This document shows, one piece after another, positions 52,960 to 63,609 of a stretch of DNA of 64,000 nt. Source of the stretch: Aurelia coerulea (taxonomy: Eukaryota; Cnidaria; Scyphozoa; Semaeostomeae; Ulmaridae); the NCBI GenBank assembly GCA_039566865.1, contig CM076943.1:33798663-33862662 (forward strand). The letters run 5' to 3'. The notes under the pieces were generated by a model. That model was not told the DNA's origin and searched no databases. It was given only the letters and a program-made list of their open reading frames with translations. Every line of letters begins with the position of its first letter. Positions within the stretch are counted from its first letter, which is position 1. The position numbers and the translations under genes are program-made.

Positions 52960-55190
52960 ATCTGTTCAACGGGGATAGAGATTCCGCTGGGTTCCAATTT
53001 TTACTGTCACCAATCAAAGCACATTGAAGCTTCATTTCTTCTATCATGGTAACGAGAAGCATAAACGATCCTACAAGTTTGTGAAAAGCAAAAACCATAA
53101 AGATTGGTACCTAGAGTCTTAAATTAAGACCGCTAGGTACCAATTTTCACTGTAACCATTCAGACCATATTGAAGCTTCGTTTCTTCTATTGTGGTAACC
53201 AGAGGCACCTCTTTGAGTGTTCTATTATAATAAACGATCCTAAAAGTTTGTAAAAAACGACCAAAGAAAAAATTGGTACCTAGAGTCTTAAATTAAGACC
53301 GCTAGGTACCAATTTTCATTGTAACCACTCAAAGCACATTGAAGCTTCATTTCTTCTATTATGGTAACGAGAGACACCTCTGCTAGTATTCTATCATAAT
53401 AAACCATCCTACAAGCTTGTGAAAAACGACCAAACAAAAAAATGGTACCTAGAGTCTTAAATTAAGACCGCTAGGTACCAATTTTTACTGTAACCACTCA
53501 AAGCATATCGAAGCTTCGTTTCTTCTATCATAGTAATAAGAGGCACTTCTGCTAGTATTCTATCATAATAAACCATCCCACAAGGTTGTGAAAAAAAAAC
53601 CAAGAAAAAATGGTACCTAGAGTCTTAAATTAAGACCGCTAGGTACCAATTTTCACTGTAACCATTCAAAGCACATTGAAGCTTCATTTCTTCTATCATG
53701 GTAACGAGAAGCACCTCTACGAGTGTTCTATCATGATAAACGATCCTACAAGCTTGTGAAAAACAAAAACAATAGGTACCTAGAGTCTTAAATTAAGACC
53801 GCTAAGTGCTAATTTTCACTGTAACCACTCAAAGCATATTGAAGCTTCGTTTCTTCTATCATGGTAACCAGAGGCACTTCTTTGAGTGTTCTATCATAAT
53901 AAACCATCCTACAAGATTGCCAAAAATGAGCAAAGCAAAAATTGGTACCTAGAGTCTTAAATTAAGACCGCTAGGTACCAATTTTCACTGTAACCACTCA
54001 AAGCATATTGAAGCTTCGTTTCTTCTATCATGGTAACCAGAGGCACTTCTTTGAGTGTTCTATCATAATAAACCATCCTACAAGATTGCCAAAAATGAGC
54101 AAAGCAAAAATTGGTACCTAGAGTCTTAAATTAAGACCGCTAGGTACCAATTTTTACTGTAACCACTCAAAGCACATTGACTCTTCATTTCTTCTATCAT
54201 GGTAACGAGAAGCACCTCTACGAGTGTTCTATCATGATAAACGATCCTACAAGCTTGTGAAAAACAAACAAAGAAAAAAATGGTACCTAGAGTCTTAAAG
54301 TAAGACCGCTAGGTACCAATTTTTACTGTAACCACTGAAACCATACTGAAGCTTCGTTTCTTCTATTGTGGTAACCAGAGGCACCTCTTTGAGTGTTCTA
54401 TTATAATAAACGATCCTAAAAGTTTGTAAAAAACGACCAAAGAAAAAATTGGTACCTAGAGTCTTAAATTAAGACCGCTAGGTACCAATTTTCATTGTAA
54501 CCACTCAAAGCACATTGAAGCTTCATTTCTTCTATTATGGTAACGAGAGACACCTCTGCTAGTATTCTATCATTATAAACCATCCTACAAGCTTGTGAAA
54601 AATGACCAAACAAAAAAATGGTACCTAGAGTCTTAAATTAAGACCGCTAGGTACCAATTTTTACTGTAACCACTCAAAGCATATCGAAGCTTCGTTTCTT
54701 CTATCATGGTAATAAGAGGCACTTTTGCTAGTATTCTATCATAATAAACCATCCTACAAGATTGTGAAAAAAAAAACCAAGAAAAAATGGTACCTAGAGT
54801 CTTAAATTAAGACCGCTAGGTACCAATTTTCACTGTAACCATTCAAAGCACATTGAAGCTTCATTTCTTCTATCATGGTAACGAGAAGCACCTCTACGAG
54901 TGTTCTATCATGATAAACGATCCTACAAGCTTGTGAAAAACAAAAACAAAAAAAATTGGTACCTAGAGTCTTAAATTAAGACCGCTAAGTGCTAATTTTT
55001 ACTGTAACCATTGAAAGAACATTGAAGCGTCATTCCTTCTATCTCGGTAACGAGATGCACCTCTGCGAGTGTTCTATCATGATAAACGGTTCTACGAGTT
55101 TGCCAAAAATTATCAAAGTAAAAATTGATGCCTACGTTCTTATGTGAACGCTTAAAGCGCTCAAAACTTCCCCAGAGCCATCGTTTTTCT
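52960..55190. repeat. 169-bp satellite array with a palindrome in each unit
   Basis: Twelve units are marked by GGTACCTAGAGTCTTAA at 53105, 53275, 53444, 53612, 53775, 53944, 54113, 54282, 54451, 54620, 54789 and 54958. In each, this half is followed by its near reverse complement (TTAAGACCGCTAGGTACC). Units seven apart are more alike than neighbours (1176-bp offset), a higher-order pattern. The first and last units are diverged. No coding. Confidence 0.93.
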
Positions 55191-56640
55191 CCTTTCGAGA
55201 AATGAATGTGGATGTGCTTTCCAGAAAAATCTCTGATGACCCTTTCCTGGACAAGTTTTGTGATTTTTTTATTAAAAAGCAAACGAAAATTTTGAAGAAT
55301 AGTTCTTGGATAGTTTTCTTCTGTAGTAATGAAGAGTACCAACTTTTGTCAAGATCAATTGCACATTCTATTGAGTTTGTATTATAACTTTCTATGGCAT
55401 GGCATGAAACTGTTTATGTAAACGGTACTTCATCAGCAAAGGATCCGAAATATTTGCTCGAGAGGGCAGCGGCAATACATTTTCTGGGATGATGTAGTTA
55501 CTTGTTTCTCACTGCATCACGGGTACCTTCTCTCATCTCACAAGTGTCACAAGTCGTAAAAGCAAAGATCAAATATGCATTTCGGTTTGCAAAATCAAGA
55601 TGAATGTTTTGGAACGCTTATCGTGACAATCAAATTGTTTTACTTTATTGAGGTGTCGTGCATCTGCTTTTTTTTCAACCAGCGCACGTACTTCAAATGT
55701 TACTGTCAAATGATCAATGATGCAACATGGACTCGATTTACTTCATGTGAATTTTAGCAACAGCCACATGATTAAAGTTGCAAACGTTACGGTATAAAAT
55801 GTCCTTGAAAGTATCAAGAAAATTTTAATTTCAGTCATCAAATGTGTTCACTGAATGGAAGACAAATACAGGATTTAATATGGGGCGGGGGAGGGGGTAG
55901 TAAATACCATCCAACACTTCTATAAATTAAGCTCAAATTGTAAATGGTAAATGTACCAAACAAGTATTGGTATACCTTTTACCATACCCCTCTCAGTCTG
56001 AAAATATTGGAGTTCAACCTCCTCTTTCCATCATTATAGTTTGTTTGTCCTCACCAGTGCTAATCTGAAATACCAATTTTAAACCCCTTCCTTCTTAGAA
56101 CTACCGTAAAACCTTTATTCATTAACCATATAGTGGTTGGGCTATCTGACACGTCCTATTTTGGTAGGGGAGGGGTTGGTGTACTAATATCCAAAGACAA
56201 GACATGTACTTTCTGAGAATATAAAAATTAACATAATGTTAGCCGTCATTATTGCTTGTGTAACCATTTCCTTTGTGTGGTCAAGAAAGTGGCAAAATTG
56301 ATCAAAATATTGCAATTTTGCTACATTTTTTGCGAAAATTAATGTTCGAGAATTGGCGATTTTGACAGAGTCAGTTCCAGAAAATTGTCTCCCCCCCCCC
56401 CTCATTTGTCATAATATTTTTATAAAATAAGTAGTATCAAAAAGTCAGAAAGTTTCCGGGCCATAATTGCTCTCCTGGCAGAGTTATAACAGGTGGGGGT
56501 TATAACCTATAACCTAGTAGATTATAACAGTAGTTATAATCTACTAGGTGGGGGAGGGGGCAAATTTGCCCCCCCAGCCCAAATAGGGTTAAGCCACCAG
56601 GGATCTTATTTAATCTCTGAGACCTTTCATTCATTCATTT
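55191..56640. other. Unclassified DNA between the satellite and the BEL element
   Basis: Short frames on both strands near 55000-55390 and 55575-55757 show no known motifs. A perfect 17-bp hairpin lies at 56512-56549 (ACCTAGTAGATTATAAC, four-base loop). G/C runs at 55884 and 56391. Confidence 0.4.
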
Positions 56641-56778
56641 CATTTTAATTTCTTTATTCACGGAAACCCTGTCAATCAATAGACTGCTTTTCAGGGGGCC
56701 GTGCATAAAACCTTGCAAATTAAGTTAGAATAAATACAAAGTAAAACCCTAATTTAGTTACAATGACAAATAAATGAA
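56635..56778 (-). mobile_element. 3' end of a LINE (minus strand), target of the BEL insertion
   Basis: The minus strand reads GGCCCCCTGAAAAGCAGTC, TTGACAGGGTTTCCGTGAAT and AAAGAAATTAAAATG, which looks like a CR1/L2-type 3' UTR with A-rich tail. No coding. Confidence 0.4.
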
Positions 56779-57260
56779 TGAAAATGACAAAAAATTGTTT
56801 TTAATTCAATTATGTAACTGTGTCCTGTGACCCGTGATATTGCGTAACTTGTTTGTACGGATTGGATCGTTTCCTGTATTGTATAGTCTTTTGTGCTACG
56901 TCCGTCTTTTGAAAGAGCCTTTTGTGTATTCGTGTATTCATTTATATTCTTTTGTAGAATTAGGCGCGGCGAAGCGAAGCGTGGTCGAGGGGACTTGAGC
57001 TTGTTTATTTTGATGGTTGTTTATGGACATCGCGTAAGGAACGCTATTTTTTGAACGCTGATCTAATGGACACTAATGTATTCCAGTAAGTAGTATTATC
57101 GGGTTATTTTCATCGCTTTACAAAGCTTCGTTTATAGTATTAGTTTCGTTCTGTTTTGTCTGTTTTGTTACATGTCTGTTTGTTTGGGTTTAATTTGTTT
57201 TCGTTTTATTTTAGCAAATCGTAGCATCAAAGAATACCTAATAAAAATGCTGATTTTACA
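56779..57260 (+). repeat. 5' LTR of the BEL/Pao element
   Basis: Begins TGAAAATGACAAAAAATTG at 56779. I saw no difference from the 3' LTR over the 391 bases available. An AATAAA signal lies at 57239. The right end (near ...TTTTACA, about 57258) and the primer-binding site are not certain. Confidence 0.82.
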
Positions 57261-57327
57261 AACTTTGGAATTTGATTATTTCGGCTGCTACATTTAGTGG
57301 AATACAAGTCACTTCAGCGTATTCAGT

Positions 57328-60300
57328 TTGATTATGGAGGAGAATTCCTCGGATAAATTTGTTGAGCCCTTTGAAGGATTGGTAAGAAACAGTACGGAAT
57401 TGAGCACAAACAGAGATTTGGATAAAGATACGGTCACGGATATTCGCGATGAATTTCAAAGCAATATGGAGGCTCCGAATTTGTTTGGTATTGGGGGTGA
57501 CAGACCCAAACGCGTTGTATCATTAACGGAGAAAGGGAAGTCGTATGCCCGCGACCTTCAATTTGGAAATCGAAAATTTTTATATCGTAACTTACAGAAG
57601 CAGATGAAATTGATTACGTCATCATTAAATTCGAGTGTCAGGATAGAGGTTATTCGATGTGAATTGTCGAAATTAGATGAGATATTTTGCAATTTGATGG
57701 CTGTTCAAGAAAATTATATTGGGTTAGTGGACAACTGCGATCAACATGATATTGAAACCCGATGGTTTGAAAAAGTTGATAAGGAGGTCGTGGATTTTAA
57801 AACAGATATTCATAATTATTTGTCTCAAGCTAAGAATTTAGAAGATAATAACAGCGTTATGTCATCAAGTTCAAAGAGCTCAAGAGGGTCGTCGCGAAAG
57901 TCTGGTTCGTCAGTTCGTGAACGTGCAACTGAAGAAAAGGCACGTTTAGCAGAGTTACTTGCAGAATCAGAATTTCTGGAAGAAAGGAGAGCTGCAGAAA
58001 TTGCCTCTCAAAAGGTTCGCATGAAGCAAGAAATAGCAAAAGCAGAAGCTAGAGTCAAGGTTTTTGAGGAGTTTGAGGATTCTGTCAGCTGTAAGAAATC
58101 GGTTACAGAAGATTTGCCAGATCAAAATATTATATTTCAGCAGAAGGAAAAGGTTCCGCATTCATATGTCAAAGACTGGATTACCCAAAAGAGAGATGGC
58201 ACCAATTATCCTCGTCTTCTGCAGAGAGAAAGAATCGAGCCCCCTCGAGTGCACCTTGGAAATTTGTCTCAACAACAACAACCACAACATGCAGTTTCTT
58301 TTGATATTGGAAGACCTGATCAACGTTCAGAACCTTGTATTCCCAAGATGCGTAAAGAAGAGATTTCTCAACAAGCTAGAGCACGATTGCCTCAACAACC
58401 AAATGTAAGGGTAAAATCTATCAATGGGCCAAGAGAAGACACAGTGAGCACTGATGAAAGCACTCTACATGCTGCACTGTATGCGTTATTCAACCAGCAA
58501 AATGCTCCGAATGTGGACATTGATGTTTTTAGTGGGGATCCCATGGAATATCAATACTTTATGGCAACATTTCGTGAGGTTGTTGAGAAGAAAATTGTGG
58601 ATCCAATGGGAAGACTGACCAGATTAATCAAGTATACGTCAGGTGAAGCGAAAGAACTAATCAGACATTGTATTCAGTTGCCGCCAAGTATTTGTTATAA
58701 GGAAGCAAAAGCATTATTAACAAAGGAATATGGGGATTCGTATAGAGTTTCTGCTGCGTACATGCAGGAGCTACGGAGATGGCCACAAATCAAATATGCT
58801 GATGCACTGGCATTTAGAACTTTCTATAGATTTCTGGTTAAATGCCAAAGCAGTATGAAATCTGGCCCCAATTTACAAGTATTAAACACACCAGAAATTC
58901 TGCAAGTTCTCCAGTCAAAACTTCCTGGTAATCTACAAGAAAGATGGAATCGAAAAGCTTTTGGTATCAAAAGAGACGAATTGAGAGCAGCTGTATTCTC
59001 AGACTTTGTTAGCCTAATCGAAGAAGAAATGAGGCTGGTCAATGACCCATTGTATTCAAGAGAAGCTTTGTCCGAAGTACAAAGCCCCTTCAAAGACAGA
59101 TTTAGAAGAGAAATGCCAAAAGATACGAAGATGAGTGTTTACAGTACAGAGATGTCCTCAGCAGAGACGAATAGAGTTTATGAATCTAAATCAAGTTGCC
59201 CATCATGTGAAGGATTGCATGATTTGGACAGATGCTCAGATTATCTAAAGCTTGATGTGAAAGAAAGAAGCAAGTTTCTTTATGTGAAAAGATTATGCTA
59301 TGCATGCTATAAGCCTACATCCCCAACCCATGTGTCGAAGAGTTGCAATCAACGAAGAACGTGTAATATTTGTGCTGGATCTCATCCAACTGGTTTACAT
59401 GGATTTAAATTTGCAAAGAGATCTGAGAGTAATGAAACAAAACGAGATGATGTGGTCTGTAATTTAACTTTTCTCGATGCTCAAGTCATAAGTTTATCGG
59501 TGATCCCAGTGAAACTTGGTGTCAAAGGTGGGAACCAAGAATTGGTAGTATATGCTATGCTTGACAATTGCAGTCAGGGAACTTTCATACACGAGGATAT
59601 ATTAGATGCATTGAAGGTGAAAGGCGTGAAGACCACAGTAACTGTGAAGACCATGACTGGTGAAGATACAGAAGGATCAGTTTGTCTCGATAATTTGACT
59701 GTGTCTGGTTTGGGCCCTGCAGACAGAGAGACGATCTCATTGCCAAAAACCTACAGCAGAAGAGGACTTCCGATTCAAAGAGATGATATACCAACACCCG
59801 ATAAATTACGTCATTGGCCCCACCTGAGAGAAATCACGAAAGATGTGCACAAAGAAGATTCTGAAATTCCTATTGGTTTGTTGATTGGTGCAAATTGCCC
59901 ATTAGCGTTAGAACCACATGAAATAATTCCTAGTCAAGATGGTGGCCCTTACGCTTTCAGATCCTGCCTTGGCTGGTGCATTTCAGGCCCAATCATTAAA
60001 TGCGCTGAGAATGGAAAAGCAGTTAGATGCAATCGAATCACAGTCACTGATGCTGGTTCCGCAAAGATTGCTGACCATCATTTTGTTGTAGAAGATACAG
60101 TAAAGGATGTCACAACGAATGAACTGTTAAAAAAGATGTATCATACGGATTTCAGTGAAACCAAGCTCGATGATGGCAAATTAGACCTTTCACAAGAAGA
60201 CAAGAAATTCTTAAAAATGATGAAAGAACAGAGTATCAAAGCACATGGTCATTATGTGCTACCATTGCCATTTCGTAACCCAAATGTTTTCATGCCAAAT

Positions 60301-63300
60301 AACAAAGAACAAGCAATGAAAAGAGCAGTGTGGACAAAAAGAAGGTTACAGAAAGATCCCAAGTTTTACAGTGATTACGTCAAGTTTATGAATGATATCA
60401 TTAGTAAAGGATATGCAAAGAAAGTAGAAGAGAATTGTGATATTCCTGGAAAGCAGTGGTACATTCCTCATCACGGAGTATATCACCCAAAGAAACCAGA
60501 GAAGATTAGAGTCGTATTCGACTGCAGCACGCAATACAAAGGAACTTGTTTGAATAAAGAGCTCCTACAAGGTCCGGATCTGACGAATCAGTTGGTGGGA
60601 GTGCTTCTTCGCTTCAGGAAAGAGTTAATTGCCTTTACTGGTGACATTGAAGCTATGTTTTATCAAGTTCGCGTTCCTGAAGATCAGCGGTCTTATTTGC
60701 GATTTCTTTGGTGGCCAGAAGGAAACCTGGAAGCAGAGCCTATCGATTATGAAATGTGTGTACATCTCTTTGGCGGGATTTCATCACCAAGTTGCTCGAA
60801 TTTCGCACTCAGGAGAACAGCGGATGATTCAGAGGAAGAATTTGGAAGTGAAGCTGCAATGACTTTGAAAAGAAATTTCTATGTTGATGACATGTTAAAA
60901 TCGAAGGAATGCAGCTCATCTTCAATTGCACTGATATCAAATATACGTAAGATGTGTGCTTCGGGTGGTTTTAATCTCACAAAGTTTGCCTCTAACGATA
61001 AAGAAGTGTTGGAATCTATTCCACAAGAAGAAAGATCAAAAGAAGTAAAGAAATGTGATTTAGCTGTGGACAATTTACCTGCTGAGCGAGCACTGGGTGT
61101 ATATTGGTGTGTAGAGAACGATACACTTGGATTTCGCATTGAGCTGAGAGATAAACCGTTGACAAGAAGAGGTGTATTGTCATCTATAAGCTCCATTTAT
61201 GATCCACTTGGTTTGGCTGCCCCGTTTTTGTTACAAGGGAGGAAAATACTACAAGAACTTTGCAGTGACAAAAAGGAGTGGGATGATGACTTATCAGAAG
61301 AGCAGAAAAACATGTGGTTAAAATGGAGGCAGGAGCTTCCTCTCCTTGAAGAAATAGAGGTGGAACGCTGCTACAAGCCAAAGCATTTCGGTGAGGTCGT
61401 CTCAGCAACACTTCATAATTTTTCAGATGCATCGCAAGAAGGTTATGGTCAGGCAAGCTATTTACGTCTTATTGATGTCAAAGGAAATATCAACTGTTCT
61501 TTGGTCATGGGTAAATCTCGTGTTCCACCATTGAAGCAAACGACGATTCCAAGACTGGAACTTACAGCCGCATCAGTATCCGTAAAAGTTGGCGCTATGC
61601 TGAGAAGAGAACTTGACATGGAAGATCTGAAACAGACATTTTGGACAGATAGCCAGATTGTACTTGGTTACATTGCAAATGAAACAAGGAGATTCAGGAC
61701 ATTTGTCGCAAACCGGGTTCAAATAATCAGAGATCATTCAGAAATAGAAGAATGGAGGTATGTTGACACGAAGCAAAATCCAGCTGATGATGCATCCCAT
61801 GGCATTCGTGCAAGTAACAATGCAAAGAATTCACGTTGGTTCAGAGGACCAGAATTTTTGTGGAAATCAGAGAACGAATGGCCAAGAGAAAAGGCAATAC
61901 CTTTGCCAAAGGGAGACGATCCAGAGTTAAGGAAGATTGTCAAAGTAAATAGCACTGCAGTTGCCAAGAATGACAGTCTCCTAATTGATCTAGAGAATCG
62001 ATATTCTGATTGGGTACGCATGAAGCGAGCTGTTGCCCTTCTGCTTAGATTCATTTCAAATTGTAAAAGAAAGATAAAGAATAGAGAAGAGAAGGTTGTT
62101 TTAACAAAGTTCAATAATGAAGACGCACTGCTCACTGTCGAGGATGTACAGACAGCAGAAAATAAGATCATCAGATTAGCACAAGAGGCAGCATTTAAAG
62201 TCGAGCTGAAAGAATTAAAGAAACTTCCAATGAATGGTGAAATCTCACGTGTTAAAAGAAGAAATCTCAAGAAATCGAGCTCTTTGTTCAAATTGGATCC
62301 TTTTCTTGATGAAAATGGAATTGTCAGAGTAGGTGGAAGAATGAAGAAGTCTTCTTTTGACGAAGAATGCAAGCACCCCATCTTACTGCCAAAGAAAGGG
62401 AGAGTTACTGAATTAGTAATTGACTGGTGTCATCGAACAACACAGCATGCAGGAAGAGGGATGACGCTGAATGAAATTCGGTCAATTGGATATTGGATAA
62501 TCAATGTGAACTCTAGGGTTCGACAATTCATTTCAAGATGTGTTAGATGCCGCTTTCTCCGAGGAAAGTCAGGTGAGCAGAAGATGGCAGATCTTCCCGA
62601 GGAGCGAGTAAAGGAAGCACCACCTTTCACATACTGTGGAGTTGATTTGTTTGGTCCATTTGTCATCAAAGAAAGAAGAAAGGAATTGAAACGATATGGA
62701 GTTTTGTTCACATGTTTTGGAAGTCGAGCGATTCATATTGAAACAACAAACTCGTTGGATACTGACTCTTTTATTCAAGCTTTACGCAGATTTATGGCAA
62801 GAAGAGGCAGTGTACGTCAAATCTACTCCGACAATGGCACTAATTTCGTTGGTACAGTCAATGAGCTTCAGAAAGAGTTTGAGAAAATGGACCATAGTAA
62901 GATTGGTCGCTTTGCCCACAGTCAGAACACTGATTGGATTTTATGGAAAAGGAACGTCCCTGCAGCAAGTCACATGGGAGGAGTCTGGGAGCGTCAGATC
63001 CGTTCTGTTAGAGCCATACTGTCATCTCTACTGAAGAATCATGGACATGCTCTTGATGACGAATCTTTGAGAACATTGCTAACTGAATCTGAAGCGATAG
63101 TGAATTCGCGTCCTCTCACAGTAGAGACACTGAGTGATCCACACAGCGTCAGACCACTTACACCAAATCATTTGCTGACGATGAAATCTAAAGTTATCAT
63201 GCCACCTCCAGGTGTGTTCCAGAAAGCTGACTTATATTGCCGAAGAAGATGGAGAAGAGTGCAACACCTTTTGAATGAATTTTGGTCGAGGTGGAAAAAG

Positions 63301-63570
63301 GAGTATCTGATGTTGTTGCAACCAAGGCAAAAATGGACAGAACCCAGAAGGAACTTTCAGGTTGGAGATGTGGTTTTATTGAAAGAAAGTAGTGACAGAA
63401 ATGATTGGCCAATGGGGAAAGTTATAGCTGCAAATGTTGATCGTAATGGATTTGTGCGGAGTGTAACATTATTGCTGACCAGAAGAGATGACAATGACAC
63501 AAGACATCGTACACTTGATAGACCTGTGAACAAAATAGTGCTGCTGCTTGAATCAGAAGAGATTGACTGA
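57328..63570 (+). CDS. BEL/Pao Gag-Pol polyprotein, intact
   Basis: 2080 codons, no stop. Order by residue: helical Gag N-terminus (1-260, with a charged coiled coil about 190-255); DUF1759-type Gag domain (about 390-560, FSGDPMEYQYFMATF); cysteine-rich knuckles (about 624-690, CPSCEGLHDLDRC, CYACYKP, CNICAGSHPTGLH); aspartic protease (about 743, MLDNCSQGTFI, where the usual LDSGS reads LDNCS); RT (about 1060-1200, RVVFDCS, YVDDML); RNase H (about 1362-1500, FSDAS, WTDSQIVLGYI); integrase zinc domain (H..H..C..C, 1702-1742), core (D in GVDLFGPF, D in YSDNGTNF, E in GVWERQ) and a C-terminal domain (NFQVGDVVLLK). All catalytic acids are in place. The start ATG at 57328 lies about 70 bp after the LTR. 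Confidence 0.94.
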   Translation: MIMEENSSDKFVEPFEGLVRNSTELSTNRDLDKDTVTDIRDEFQSNMEAPNLFGIGGDRPKRVVSLTEKGKSYARDLQFGNRKFLYRNLQKQMKLITSSLNSSVRIEVIRCELSKLDEIFCNLMAVQENYIGLVDNCDQHDIETRWFEKVDKEVVDFKTDIHNYLSQAKNLEDNNSVMSSSSKSSRGSSRKSGSSVRERATEEKARLAELLAESEFLEERRAAEIASQKVRMKQEIAKAEARVKVFEEFEDSVSCKKSVTEDLPDQNIIFQQKEKVPHSYVKDWITQKRDGTNYPRLLQRERIEPPRVHLGNLSQQQQPQHAVSFDIGRPDQRSEPCIPKMRKEEISQQARARLPQQPNVRVKSINGPREDTVSTDESTLHAALYALFNQQNAPNVDIDVFSGDPMEYQYFMATFREVVEKKIVDPMGRLTRLIKYTSGEAKELIRHCIQLPPSICYKEAKALLTKEYGDSYRVSAAYMQELRRWPQIKYADALAFRTFYRFLVKCQSSMKSGPNLQVLNTPEILQVLQSKLPGNLQERWNRKAFGIKRDELRAAVFSDFVSLIEEEMRLVNDPLYSREALSEVQSPFKDRFRREMPKDTKMSVYSTEMSSAETNRVYESKSSCPSCEGLHDLDRCSDYLKLDVKERSKFLYVKRLCYACYKPTSPTHVSKSCNQRRTCNICAGSHPTGLHGFKFAKRSESNETKRDDVVCNLTFLDAQVISLSVIPVKLGVKGGNQELVVYAMLDNCSQGTFIHEDILDALKVKGVKTTVTVKTMTGEDTEGSVCLDNLTVSGLGPADRETISLPKTYSRRGLPIQRDDIPTPDKLRHWPHLREITKDVHKEDSEIPIGLLIGANCPLALEPHEIIPSQDGGPYAFRSCLGWCISGPIIKCAENGKAVRCNRITVTDAGSAKIADHHFVVEDTVKDVTTNELLKKMYHTDFSETKLDDGKLDLSQEDKKFLKMMKEQSIKAHGHYVLPLPFRNPNVFMPNNKEQAMKRAVWTKRRLQKDPKFYSDYVKFMNDIISKGYAKKVEENCDIPGKQWYIPHHGVYHPKKPEKIRVVFDCSTQYKGTCLNKELLQGPDLTNQLVGVLLRFRKELIAFTGDIEAMFYQVRVPEDQRSYLRFLWWPEGNLEAEPIDYEMCVHLFGGISSPSCSNFALRRTADDSEEEFGSEAAMTLKRNFYVDDMLKSKECSSSSIALISNIRKMCASGGFNLTKFASNDKEVLESIPQEERSKEVKKCDLAVDNLPAERALGVYWCVENDTLGFRIELRDKPLTRRGVLSSISSIYDPLGLAAPFLLQGRKILQELCSDKKEWDDDLSEEQKNMWLKWRQELPLLEEIEVERCYKPKHFGEVVSATLHNFSDASQEGYGQASYLRLIDVKGNINCSLVMGKSRVPPLKQTTIPRLELTAASVSVKVGAMLRRELDMEDLKQTFWTDSQIVLGYIANETRRFRTFVANRVQIIRDHSEIEEWRYVDTKQNPADDASHGIRASNNAKNSRWFRGPEFLWKSENEWPREKAIPLPKGDDPELRKIVKVNSTAVAKNDSLLIDLENRYSDWVRMKRAVALLLRFISNCKRKIKNREEKVVLTKFNNEDALLTVEDVQTAENKIIRLAQEAAFKVELKELKKLPMNGEISRVKRRNLKKSSSLFKLDPFLDENGIVRVGGRMKKSSFDEECKHPILLPKKGRVTELVIDWCHRTTQHAGRGMTLNEIRSIGYWIINVNSRVRQFISRCVRCRFLRGKSGEQKMADLPEERVKEAPPFTYCGVDLFGPFVIKERRKELKRYGVLFTCFGSRAIHIETTNSLDTDSFIQALRRFMARRGSVRQIYSDNGTNFVGTVNELQKEFEKMDHSKIGRFAHSQNTDWILWKRNVPAASHMGGVWERQIRSVRAILSSLLKNHGHALDDESLRTLLTESEAIVNSRPLTVETLSDPHSVRPLTPNHLLTMKSKVIMPPPGVFQKADLYCRRRWRRVQHLLNEFWSRWKKEYLMLLQPRQKWTEPRRNFQVGDVVLLKESSDRNDWPMGKVIAANVDRNGFVRSVTLLLTRRDDNDTRHRTLDRPVNKIVLLLESEEID

Positions 63571-63596
63571 AGAAGAATCAAGATATTATATATCTT

Positions 63597-63609
63597 GAAG
63601 GGAGGAAGA
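63597..63609 (+). promoter_or_regulatory. Polypurine tract of the BEL element
   Basis: GAAGGGAGGAAGA directly precedes the 3' LTR and would prime plus-strand DNA synthesis. Confidence 0.8.

Noticed and set aside
52960..55190. CRISPR array, because of regular repeats with palindromes
   Set aside because: The whole 169-bp unit is repeated, with no unique spacers; it is a satellite.
54992..55387. Opposing frames at the end of the satellite
   Set aside because: They include diverged satellite sequence and show no motifs.
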